Below are positions 9,776 to 17,441 of a DNA stretch of 48,666 bases, piece by piece. Source of the stretch: Gracilimonas sp031581265 (GTDB taxonomy: Bacteria > Bacteroidota > Rhodothermia > Balneolales > Balneolaceae); NCBI RefSeq assembly GCF_031581265.1, contig NZ_JAVLBQ010000022.1, positions 1 through 48,666 of the forward strand, read 5' to 3'. The notes under the pieces were generated by a model that was not told where the DNA came from, made no database searches, and saw nothing but the letters and a program-made list of their open reading frames with translations. The translations under genes were made by a program, and so were the position numbers. Each line of letters opens with the position of its first letter. Position 1 is the stretch's first letter.

Positions 9776-11047
9776 TTAGAAACGTGGATTTACAGCCTGG
9801 TTAAAGATCGAACCGAAGGTATATTCTAAACCGATAAATAATTCATACGAATAAGATGTGAATTGCTCTCGCAGATCAAGGAGTTGTTCAGCGTCACTTA
9901 TATCTCCGGCCGGTATGTTTAGTTGATCATTAATGATAGAATACTCACCGTTAAGACTTAACTCCAAGCCTCTGAATATCCGAAAATTGATTCTCATATC
10001 AATATTCAGCCTGTTTTTTTGTAGATCATTAAATAACGTTCTGAAATCTGCTCTTCCCGAAATACTACCCCATGGTTGGGTAAATTCCACTCTGCTTCGA
10101 ATTTCCTGACCATAAAGCATCTCTTCATCTTCGAGATAAATGGTAGTTTCCGTGTAGTCGCGGTACTCTGCTCCTACTGTATATACAAAGGAGATCTCTC
10201 TTTCCGAATATTCCTCATAAGGAAATATATTGTATTCTACACCTGCACTTCCCTGCAAATTCAAATCATAATTGTTTCTTGTAGAGTTTGTAGCCCTCGT
10301 AAATATACCCGCTGACCAATTTTCCGTTAGCGCCATAACCTGATTTCCCCAAAAACGATGGCTTCTGGTGATATATACCGACTCTTCTTCATTTCCTTCG
10401 GAATCAATATCGGAAAACTTTCGGCGGTTGTAATCATAGTTATAATTAAATTCTGTTTTCAAACTATTGGTCACCCTTTCAGCAGAAGCTCCTCCTGAAA
10501 AATCAACCGATTTTCTGGACTCCTCACCATTCATAGATGTTCTTCCATCCAATTCAAAAATCCAACTATTCCACGGATCTTCTTGTACCTCCGTTTCAGT
10601 CTCATCTTGTGGTGTATATAATATATCTAAACTGTTTATTGCTTCGGTTGTGGAGGCATAGTTGAAAAGTGCTGCTTTAACATATCTGACCAGTCCCCTT
10701 CTTTCCTCATCGTCCGTATCGGAGCCATAGCTGAAGTAAGTAAGAGACTTACCCTCTCCTGTAAACTCCTCTCTTCCAATCACTTGCAAAGTAAACTCCG
10801 TGCCTGAACCTGAACGTTCTCTTGTAATGATTAAGTGAACTTGCGAATCTTCCTTATCCCTCACAAAGTCAACGAATTTAATCTCATCTTGTATATAGTC
10901 ACTGTTACATCTAAAACAATCCAAAAATACTTTGATCTTTTGGATGCCATTCTGATCACCGGTTTCCTGCTGATTTTGTGCAATAGATAAATTGGTAAAG
11001 AGAAATAGTATCGATACTGCCGCTATAACACATTTTGTCATTTTCAA
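9776..11047 (-). CDS. Exported outer-membrane beta-barrel family protein of unknown function
   Basis: 423 residues with a signal peptide (residues 1-23, ending AQ). The first mature domain holds a conserved-looking FLDCFRCNSDYI segment (Cys pair near 43-46) followed by FVDFVRDKEDSQVHLIITRE, and the rest is rich in alternating aromatic and charged strands (EFNYNYDYNRRKF, FVYTVGAEYRDYTE), ending in an aromatic residue (NPRF), as for outer-membrane barrels. I recall similar DC..CD....I..VDFVRD proteins in Bacteroidetes and Gemmatimonadota without known function. The UbiA-type gene lies upstream on the same strand, 96 bases away. Confidence 0.7.
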   Translation of the reverse strand: MKMTKCVIAAVSILFLFTNLSIAQNQQETGDQNGIQKIKVFLDCFRCNSDYIQDEIKFVDFVRDKEDSQVHLIITRERSGSGTEFTLQVIGREEFTGEGKSLTYFSYGSDTDDEERRGLVRYVKAALFNYASTTEAINSLDILYTPQDETETEVQEDPWNSWIFELDGRTSMNGEESRKSVDFSGGASAERVTNSLKTEFNYNYDYNRRKFSDIDSEGNEEESVYITRSHRFWGNQVMALTENWSAGIFTRATNSTRNNYDLNLQGSAGVEYNIFPYEEYSEREISFVYTVGAEYRDYTETTIYLEDEEMLYGQEIRSRVEFTQPWGSISGRADFRTLFNDLQKNRLNIDMRINFRIFRGLELSLNGEYSIINDQLNIPAGDISDAEQLLDLREQFTSYSYELFIGLEYTFGSIFNQAVNPRF

Positions 11048-11143
11048 TAGTTTTTGTGCATGGTTGTTCAGCCGTCCAACAAAAAACTAAGAAGGAATAC
11101 TCCCAAAAAACTTTAAATAATGTTTCTATTAAAACTTTTAACA

Positions 11144-12007
11144 TTAAATCAATTTCTTATAAACCAATGATGCAAGTATAAATAGCACAAAAAAGAAAGA
11201 CGCCGACAGTTTTATATTCATCACTACTCGATATTCTTTTTGATTCCCCTTCAGGTTCCACACAAAAAATAATAATCCTATAAAAACCGCTATATTTAAT
11301 CCGATAAATACAAACCCGATCAACCCGTCCTGAAGCATTAATGCCCATCCTAATATACCTGAGCCCATTGGAAATAATATTGTGAACAGCCATTTTACTC
11401 CTCTCAATCCGAATCTTCCAGCAAATGTTTCATCGCCTCTGTTAGCATCTTCCTGTATCTGAAATACCTGCGAAACCGGGTACAGACTTAGTAAAATTAA
11501 TGCCACCCCGAGTGCAATTATATCTTCAAAAAAAGTAATCGGATATCCACCGGCTGCTAAAAAGCCCAGCAAAAACGAATTAGTTCCCGTACTGACCCCG
11601 ATTGCGATTAAACCTAAAATGGGTTTTCCTTTCCATCTTGCCAGTGGCGTTGAATACAACCAAAAGAACAGCATGCTAATAGCATAAATTATCGCATAAT
11701 TCCAATCCACAGATAGGGCCCAAGCCAGACCAACATACTGCATCCCCATAGAAACCGGCCACATCCAGCGGGTCATTTTTGGGGGTGATTTTAGTCCGCC
11801 AATAGGACCTTCATCCTTATCCCACCAGGAATTATAGGCCGTGGCTCCACCAAATAATAACACATGCACATTTAGGAACTGAAGCCAGAATTGAGTCCAG
11901 TTAACATCTTCTACAAACAAAGCTGCCAATAAATATCCGCCTGAAAGGATGAAGAATTGGTAGTGCAGTCGGAGGTGGATAAGGAAGTTTAGAAGTTGTT
12001 TTAGCAT
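11144..12007 (-). CDS. UbiA-family prenyltransferase
   Basis: 287 residues, almost entirely hydrophobic helices (about eight or nine membrane segments). The first Asp-rich motif is AYNSWWDKDEGP (Asn59, Asp63), and the second is QEDANRGDETFAGRFG near 185-200; together they bind the Mg2+-prenyl diphosphate in UbiA enzymes. The protein probably transfers a prenyl or similar lipid chain to an aromatic or other acceptor in the inner membrane. No quinone, haem or chlorophyll genes are nearby, so the acceptor cannot be named; some members act on non-quinone lipids. Confidence 0.85.
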   Translation of the reverse strand: MLKQLLNFLIHLRLHYQFFILSGGYLLAALFVEDVNWTQFWLQFLNVHVLLFGGATAYNSWWDKDEGPIGGLKSPPKMTRWMWPVSMGMQYVGLAWALSVDWNYAIIYAISMLFFWLYSTPLARWKGKPILGLIAIGVSTGTNSFLLGFLAAGGYPITFFEDIIALGVALILLSLYPVSQVFQIQEDANRGDETFAGRFGLRGVKWLFTILFPMGSGILGWALMLQDGLIGFVFIGLNIAVFIGLLFFVWNLKGNQKEYRVVMNIKLSASFFFVLFILASLVYKKLI

Positions 12008-12092
12008 GGTTGATAATCGAACTATGTGTGCAATTTAGCAACTCCAACAGAAAACACCTCTAAAGTAATTGCTTTAAAATTGTTAAAGTCCC

Positions 12093-12596
12093 TCAATCGA
12101 TAATTTGAGATATTTTATTATAAAAATTCTCAGGATTTGAATTAATATTTATTGACTCTAAAAACCGCACATCCCCCTTTTTATCTATATATAATTTAAC
12201 AGGTGTTTTAGGTACCAACTGTTGCTCTAATACTAATCCAGTTTCATCCCGAAAAGCATTTATTTCAAATTCATTATGATCTAAAAAAGTTGTAAAGGTA
12301 GTTTCATACTTTTCAATAATTATCATGTACACATTTAATGTGGAAGATTCAGTAATAAAATTATTCCACCAATCAATTTCCTCAATACATGGTTCACATT
12401 CCTTACTTTTCAATACCAAAAGTACGGTATTTGTTAGTTTCGGTTGCTTACCGCTAATCTCGTTGACATATTTTTGCCAGTTTGAAGCAGTACGTTTCAA
12501 GTACTTTTTATTTCCCTCGGAGCAGGAAGAAATACCAAAAGCAACAGCTGTTACCAATATCAGTACATGCTTATCGCTCTTTTTCAACCAATTCAT
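12093..12596 (-). CDS. Thioredoxin-like lipoprotein with CEPC motif
   Basis: 167 residues. The N-terminus has a lipoprotein signal (hydrophobic 11-22, lipobox FGISSCSEG with Cys25). After a short linker the strand NTVLLVLKSKECEPCIEE carries a CxxC pair in the place of a thioredoxin active site, and a KTPVKLYIDKKGDVRFLES segment supplies the expected Pro and following strands. This is a TlpA-like periplasmic disulfide oxidoreductase anchored to a membrane, with a divergent, low-similarity core. Its start lies 26 bases inside the end of the propeller gene, so the two are in one operon. A Cys-rich exported peptide is encoded at the head of the same unit, which makes it a plausible client. Confidence 0.72.
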   Translation of the reverse strand: MNWLKKSDKHVLILVTAVAFGISSCSEGNKKYLKRTASNWQKYVNEISGKQPKLTNTVLLVLKSKECEPCIEEIDWWNNFITESSTLNVYMIIIEKYETTFTTFLDHNEFEINAFRDETGLVLEQQLVPKTPVKLYIDKKGDVRFLESININSNPENFYNKISQIID

Positions 12597-13644
12597 AAAT
12601 ACCTATGGTGTAATTGTCGGGGTTAAAATCTTCAATCATGTAAAGTTGATTTTCATATACTGCACCAAGAGTATGAGGAGTGTGTATTTCTCTCATAAAT
12701 TCTTTGGTTTCCATATCATAGAGCACCAATAGATTATCCTTGTCTTCATAATTCACATTTTCAAACCATTCTTTTGTAAGAACTTGTACGTGTTGAATAA
12801 AATAGTTTTCAGTAGAATGAATAGAATTCGTAGTTGTTGTGCCTATGCTTCTTTTATTTATTTCTGGTATAGATAGTTGTCCTAGAATTTCTTTCTGAGG
12901 CAATGAAAAACTTGGGAACTCAATACCAAAACTACCCAAATAGTTCTGACCTTGCAGATCAAATAAACGAATTTTATATGAACTTCTTAAAATGGTATAT
13001 ACAATCCCATCCTCAGAAATACTGAATTTATTATTCATTGAATATTGTAAATCTTCATTTACAAAAGGATCATATTTCCCAAAAGTTTTAATAATACTAC
13101 CATCATAATTCATTTTTCCTATTAAATCTGATGAATCTGGATCATTGACAAATTTCATCTGAATAATTGGTAGATAGATTGCATCATCATGTATGTAAAA
13201 AACTCTTCCCCCGGGGACAAATACTTTATCACTTTCAAAAACTGCAGAAGATTTAATCACTTCCCCATTTAAATCAAAAATTTTCAAAAGCCTTTGACGC
13301 AGATCCATAATTACCATCTTGTCATCCGAAGTGAAATCATATCCATTTACACTTATAATACCTTTTGGGCCTTTATGATATTCGCCTATTGCTTGTATGA
13401 AATCCCCCTCTTCATCGAATACAAAAACTTTATCTTTAACACGATCATAAAAAGCTAATTTATCTCCTGTTCTATTAATTTTAAAGTTCTCATAAAAGGT
13501 ACCAAACAGATTTAAACTATCAGGTTTCAACGTAAGAGAATCAACTTTAACTAATTCAATAGTTGATCTTGTTTCCATCTTATCTGAGCTACAGGCTAAG
13601 CTAAAAATCAACAAAATTAGTAGTATCCAAGTAGCGTATTTCAT
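12571..13644 (-). CDS. 6-bladed beta-propeller lipoprotein (copy 1, intact)
   Basis: 357 residues with a lipoprotein signal (MKYATWILLILLIFSLACSS). The body repeats NHL/propeller blades: KVFVFDEEGDFIQAIGEYHKG, MVIMDLRQRLLKIFDLNG and KIRLFDLQGQNYLGSFG, ending with a DNYTIGIYELV strand. It resembles the 6-bladed propeller (DUF5128-like) lipoproteins of Bacteroidetes, which bind unknown ligands at the cell surface or periplasm and often sit near small Cys-rich peptides. A good Shine-Dalgarno sequence (AGGGGGA) precedes the ATG, and a strong hairpin lies just upstream of it. Copy 2, at 14112-15185, is a paralogue about two thirds identical by eye over the first blades. Confidence 0.8.
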   Translation of the reverse strand: MKYATWILLILLIFSLACSSDKMETRSTIELVKVDSLTLKPDSLNLFGTFYENFKINRTGDKLAFYDRVKDKVFVFDEEGDFIQAIGEYHKGPKGIISVNGYDFTSDDKMVIMDLRQRLLKIFDLNGEVIKSSAVFESDKVFVPGGRVFYIHDDAIYLPIIQMKFVNDPDSSDLIGKMNYDGSIIKTFGKYDPFVNEDLQYSMNNKFSISEDGIVYTILRSSYKIRLFDLQGQNYLGSFGIEFPSFSLPQKEILGQLSIPEINKRSIGTTTTNSIHSTENYFIQHVQVLTKEWFENVNYEDKDNLLVLYDMETKEFMREIHTPHTLGAVYENQLYMIEDFNPDNYTIGIYELVEKER

Positions 13645-13660
13645 TGCTCCCCCTAAAAAT

Positions 13661-13687
13661 AGTGGGGTGATAATTTATCACCCCACT
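13661..13687 (-). terminator. Hairpin between peptide gene and propeller copy 1 (attenuator-like)
   Basis: Perfect 13-bp arms AGTGGGGTGATAA / TTATCACCCCACT separated by one base. On the minus strand the stem is followed by TATTTTTA and then directly by the propeller's Shine-Dalgarno sequence. It lies 13 bases after the second stop of the small peptide frame. It would end or reduce transcription into the propeller gene, giving more peptide mRNA than propeller mRNA. Confidence 0.7.
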
Positions 13688-13700
13688 TTATGATTATTAT

Positions 13701-13928
13701 TTATTCCAACTCGTTTTCAACACATTCTGAAGTGTCTTCGCCCTCTGTACATGTTATACAGTAGCAATTCTCAATTACACCATCTTCACAATCATAATCG
13801 TCCTAATTGTATGTACAATTAGGACTTGTTTGAGCTTCAATTGTTGGTGAATTAGAGAACGTGAGTCCAAGAATTAAAAATAATGAGCAAAGAATAGTAG
13901 TGAAGGCAATCTTCTTTCTTGATTTCAT
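13701..13928 (-). pseudogene. Small Cys-rich exported peptide gene interrupted by in-frame TAG (NVEALA-like)
   Basis: A 75-codon frame with a good ribosome site (GAGGT, nine bases before ATG). Residues 1-33 look like a signal peptide: MKSRKKIAFTTILCSLFLIL then GLTFSNSPTIEAQ. Codon 42 (13803-13805) is TAG, after TSPNCTYN. The frame then continues without further stops through DDYDCEDGVIENCYCITC to TAA at 13701-13703, giving six cysteines after the signal region (38, 47, 55, 57, 60, 69). Composition, size and the adjacent propeller resemble the NVEALA-type peptides beside propeller lipoproteins in Bacteroides; this is recall, not a search. Either a recently inactivated gene, a gene read through at TAG, or a 41-residue product. 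The TAG lies in a perfect palindrome. Confidence 0.6.
13800..13825. repeat. Perfect 12-bp inverted repeat containing the TAG codon
   Basis: GTCCTAATTGTA and TACAATTAGGAC face each other across two bases (TG). It sits inside the Cys-rich peptide frame; the TAG at codon 42 is formed by one arm. There is no T-run after it on either strand, so it is not an obvious terminator. Confidence 0.9.
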
Positions 13929-14020
13929 ATTTAGTACCTCGTGTTAATTCTAAATTTACTGATGGAAACCCATCGCTCTATTAAGAGCAGGAAATACTTA
14001 TTCTTTAAGATCCCACGAAC

Positions 14021-14048
14021 AATATATATGTATATATATAAATGTCAA
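14021..14048 (-). promoter_or_regulatory. Candidate sigma-70-type promoter for the peptide-propeller-thioredoxin unit
   Basis: On the minus strand TTGACA (14043-14048) and TATATT (14021-14026) are separated by 16 bases. The predicted leader of about 90 bases to the ATG at 13928 contains a small hairpin with GCTCT/AGAGC arms (near 13974-13988). The site lies in the gap after the broken propeller copy 2. Judged by eye only; the surrounding DNA is very AT-rich, which favours chance matches. Confidence 0.5.
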
Positions 14049-14111
14049 GAGCTTTGTAATAAGTGGAATGCTAAAAGCTTCTGCTATCAATACCAGCCTC
14101 TGTACCTGCTA

Positions 14112-15185
14112 TTACTCATTTTCAACCAATTCATAAATACCTAAGATAAAATTGTCTGGATTAAAATCTTCAATCATGTATAACTGATTTTTATGAACAG
14201 TACCAAGAGTGTAAGGAGTGTGTATTTCACCCAAAAATTCTTTGGTTTCCATATCTTAGAGCACCAACAGATTTTCCTTGTTTTCATTATTCACATTTTC
14301 AAACCATTCTTCTGTAAGGACTTGCACGTGCTGAACAAAATAGTTTTCAGTAGAATGAATTGAGTAAGTTGTGGAAGCACCCGTCATGCGCTTGGTTATC
14401 TCAGAAATCGGCAGATTAAGCTTTACCTCTTTTTTAGGGAGTGAAAAACTTGGAAATTGTACCCCAAAAGATCCCAAATAGCTGTAGTCATTGAGGTCAT
14501 AGTATCTAATACCATAAGAACTGCTAAGATTTGTATAAATAATACCTGCATTTGTTATATCAAAGTTACTATCCAACATATATTGATTATCAGTGCTCAA
14601 AAATGGGTCATATTTCCCAAACGTTTTTGTGAAATTTCCATTTAAATCCAACTTTCCAATTAAGGAAGAAGAATCAGGATTAGGGTTATTGTAATACTTG
14701 CTATCTATAATGGGTAGATAAATTTCATCTTTGTATATCAGAAATTCCAGACCAGAATAAAAGAACTTCTCATCTTCAAAAACAGGTGATGATTTTATTA
14801 CTTCCCCGTTTTGATCAAAGATTTTCAGTAAGCGCTGCTGCATATCTAAAATAGCTATGTTTCCATTTGAGATAAAGTCATACCCAGCAACATTTAAAAT
14901 TCCATTAGGTCCTTTGTTATTCTCTCCATATACCTGTACAAATCGCCCTTTTCTGTCAAATACAAACACTTTTTCTTTTATACGATCATAGAAAGCAAGA
15001 TTATTTCCCTGTTCATTTATTTTGAAATCTTCATAGAACATACCAAATAGATGTTGGGAATCTGGTTGAAGAATTAACGAATCCACTTTTACCAATTTGG
15101 GTAAAGTTTCTTTAACACCATTTTCCGAATTACATGCAGTACCAACAATTAGTAAAATTACAGTGCCAACTAATAGATTTTTCAT
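14112..15185 (-). pseudogene. 6-bladed beta-propeller lipoprotein (copy 2), nonsense-interrupted
   Basis: Best start is the ATG at 15183-15185, giving MKNLLVGTVILLIVGTACNS, a lipoprotein signal. The frame matches copy 1 blade for blade (KVFVFDRKGRFVQVYGENNKG, LLKIFDQNGEVIKSSPVFED) until TAA at 14256-14258, where copy 1 has TAT (Tyr) in LLVLYDMETKEF. After the stop the frame stays open for 47 codons (DMETKEFLGEIHTPYTLG to IYELVENE) and ends at TAA 14112-14114, exactly as copy 1 ends. One T-to-A change explains the break, so decay is recent. The truncated 309-residue product would lack the last blade strands. No intact Cys-rich peptide frame was found upstream of it. Confidence 0.82.
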
Positions 15186-15198
15186 AAGTAATTTTAAA

Positions 15199-15220
15199 GG
15201 GAGTGGTATATACCACTCCC
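15199..15220 (-). terminator. Hairpin just upstream of propeller copy 2
   Basis: Perfect 22-base palindrome (GGGAGTGGTAT/ATACCACTCCC) followed on the minus strand by TTTAAAATT and then the ATG of copy 2. Position relative to the start matches the hairpin before copy 1, but the stem sequence differs. The T-run is weak, so a terminator/attenuator role is likely but not certain. Confidence 0.5.
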
Positions 15221-15394
15221 AAATTTTGTTAATAAAGGACAACAACTTGCCATCACAATCTTTAAGTATATGAAATACAAATTATTAAAGACCCACAAAT
15301 AAATATAGACATAAATGGCAATATTTTTCAGATAAATAAGCCTCTAAACTCTTTGTCCTATTATTCTTTATTGCACGTTATCGTTTCATAGTCT

Positions 15395-15402
15395 TACCTT
15401 TG
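15395..15402 (+). promoter_or_regulatory. Bacteroidetes-type -7 element (TAnnTTTG) abutting a start codon
   Basis: TACCTTTG lies five bases before the ATG at 15407, with a TTG about 20 bases further upstream (15371-15373). TAnnTTTG is the -7 consensus of Bacteroidetes housekeeping promoters. If used, transcription would start at or next to the ATG, which has no Shine-Dalgarno sequence. Confidence 0.4.
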
Positions 15403-15406
15403 TCAT

Positions 15407-16303
15407 ATGATAAAAGCTGAACATATCAAAGAGAAAACGATTATTCCTGAGGAGAAGTGGTTGGGTGAAAAACAAGCACACGAAGATCACGTTGATGCTT
15501 TGTTGAACGACTACCTCGAAGCTCGCTCGCGTCAAGAGAAAAACCCGGTTATGGACTTCTTGTTTGAATATTACGCTTTTAGACCCTCTAATCTTCGAAA
15601 GTGGTCGCCTGGTATTGAGGTGAATCTCTCCTTTTCTGATTTTAATGAGCTTCCAGAAATTTCGGAAATGACCGTGCAAGATAACATTGCCTTCGTAGAT
15701 CCAAATCTATTTCCCGATAAACGAATTTCGTCTTTGAAATGGATGCTTAAGATGTTGAAAAATACCCAGCAAAACCGGCCTTCTTTTGGATGTTTTGGGA
15801 TGCACGAATGGGCGATGGTGTATAAATCTGAGAATCCCAGACATAATCAGCTGCCGATGCGAATGGAGCCTGATGAACTCGCGGCATTTGTGGAATCGCG
15901 TCCCTTGCTTTGTACTCATTTTGATGCTTTCCGGTTTTTCACCAAGCCGGCCAAGCCCTTGAACCGCTTCGAGCTTTCCCGTGAAAAATTTCACGAAACC
16001 GAACAACCGGGCTGCATTCATTCCAACATGGACCTCTACAAATGGGCGTTCAAATTATACCCTTGGATACCAAGCTCACCTATTCTCGAAGCCTTCGAGT
16101 TGGCGGTTGAAGCTCGTTACATAGATATGCAAGCCAGTCCCTATGATTTACGTGAACAGGGATTGGAGCCCATCAAAATTGAAACGGATTCCGGCCGAAA
16201 GGAATACAAGCAAAAGCAGGAAATGATCTTTGAAAAAGGATTCCCGATTCGGAAGAATATCATTGATGAAATGAACAAATTGTTGGCAGTAGTTGAAAAG
16301 TAA
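15407..16303 (+). CDS. Conserved protein usually annotated as 3-methyladenine DNA glycosylase
   Basis: 298 residues, no signal peptide. Distinctive blocks are FLFEYYAFRPSNLRKWSPG (near 48-66), RPSFGCFGMHEWAMVYK (near 123-139), RPLLCTHFDAFRFFTKPA, EQPGCIHSNMDLYKWAFKL and EARYIDMQASPYDLREQG. I recall this block order from a widespread family carrying the 3-methyladenine glycosylase label, although it lacks the HhH or AAG folds of the proven enzymes. Conserved Cys/His/Asp residues hint at a metal or catalytic site. Base excision activity should be treated as unproven. The gene stands alone on the plus strand between minus-strand genes. Confidence 0.75.
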   Translation: MIKAEHIKEKTIIPEEKWLGEKQAHEDHVDALLNDYLEARSRQEKNPVMDFLFEYYAFRPSNLRKWSPGIEVNLSFSDFNELPEISEMTVQDNIAFVDPNLFPDKRISSLKWMLKMLKNTQQNRPSFGCFGMHEWAMVYKSENPRHNQLPMRMEPDELAAFVESRPLLCTHFDAFRFFTKPAKPLNRFELSREKFHETEQPGCIHSNMDLYKWAFKLYPWIPSSPILEAFELAVEARYIDMQASPYDLREQGLEPIKIETDSGRKEYKQKQEMIFEKGFPIRKNIIDEMNKLLAVVEK

Positions 16304-16346
16304 TAAAGTGAATAAGTTAAGATTTACTTTATTACTTTATCACTCC

Positions 16347-17366
16347 TCACTCTCCTATCTCAGCCAAAGCTGTTTTTACTTCCTCCACATCTTCATCCGT
16401 AATTTGAAAATGAAAGGTGGCACGAATGGTATTCAGTCCAAAAGGAATCATTTGAATTCCTTTTTCCATTAATTTCTTAACTACCGATTCAGCCAATTCC
16501 TTCACCGTATCAAATAATATTATGTTGGTTTGCAGTTTCTTTAGGTCCACGGCTAAAAACTTGCTGTCAAAAATAACTTGTGCTACTTCTTTAGCTCGTC
16601 GGTGATCTTCTTTGAGTTTATCCCAATTGTTATCTAAAGCATAATCTGCTGCAGCTGCTAAAAGACCAACCTGCCGCATTCCTCCGCCCCACATTTTCCG
16701 AAAACGGCGAGCTCTTGCTATATTTTCTTTTGAGGATAAAAGCATAGAACCCACAGGTGCTCCAAGTCCTTTTGAAAAACATACAGAGATAGTATCTGCA
16801 ATCTCTCCAAAAAATTCTGGTTTTATTTCAGTAGCCGTAATCGCATTCCAGATACGGGCTCCATCTAAATGAATTAACAAATCTTCCTGATCAGCAAATG
16901 CCTTGATATCGCTCAACTCTTCTTTGGTATAGCACACACCGCCGCCTTTATTGGTAGAATTTTCGAGGCAAATGACTTTAGTGCGCGGCTCCCAATCGAA
17001 GTGACCACGTTTTGTGTGCCGGAGAATTTTAGTTTCCAATTTCCCATTTTTCCCATCAAGCGTTCGCACCTGCACACCCGATAATGCCGAAGCCGCCCCG
17101 GTTTCATAATTAAAAATATGGCCTTTTGCATCAATCAAAATTTCATCCCCGGGATCGGTTAATACCTTTACCCCCAATTGATTACTCATGGTTCCACTGG
17201 GCACAAAAAGTCCGGCTTCCATACCAAACATTTCAGCTACTTTTTGCTGAAAAGCATTTACTGTTTCATCTTCCCCAAATACGTCATCCCCGACTTTCGC
17301 TTCCATCATTGCTTCGAGCATGGATTGTGTCGGTTGTGTTATGGTATCGCTTCGTAAATCAATCAT
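16347..17366 (-). CDS. ltaE: Low-specificity L-threonine aldolase
   Basis: 339 residues starting MIDLRSDTITQPTQSMLEAM, the standard N-terminus of the family, followed by GDDVFGEDETVNAFQ, the ICLENSTNKGGGV block and the PLP lysine in SVCFSKGLGAPVGSML (near residue 205). It cleaves L-threonine/L-allo-threonine to glycine and acetaldehyde. Length and the full motif order are normal. The gene is divergent from the lycopene cyclase region; no operon partner. Confidence 0.93.
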   Translation of the reverse strand: MIDLRSDTITQPTQSMLEAMMEAKVGDDVFGEDETVNAFQQKVAEMFGMEAGLFVPSGTMSNQLGVKVLTDPGDEILIDAKGHIFNYETGAASALSGVQVRTLDGKNGKLETKILRHTKRGHFDWEPRTKVICLENSTNKGGGVCYTKEELSDIKAFADQEDLLIHLDGARIWNAITATEIKPEFFGEIADTISVCFSKGLGAPVGSMLLSSKENIARARRFRKMWGGGMRQVGLLAAAADYALDNNWDKLKEDHRRAKEVAQVIFDSKFLAVDLKKLQTNIILFDTVKELAESVVKKLMEKGIQMIPFGLNTIRATFHFQITDEDVEEVKTALAEIGE

Positions 17367-17441
17367 AGTTTTATTTTGCTTTTTCCTTTAGTTGGAATAT
17401 AATCAATAGCTGAAGCGAACATAACTATTACACCATTATTC

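Noticed and set aside
13941..14144. Plus-strand 67-codon ORF in the peptide-propeller gap
   Set aside because: Runs through the AT-rich promoter region and antisense to the end of propeller copy 2; composition is not coding-like.
15186..15245. Upstream TTG start for propeller copy 2
   Set aside because: It translates the hairpin at 15199-15220 and puts 20 residues before a proper lipoprotein signal; the ATG at 15185 matches copy 1.
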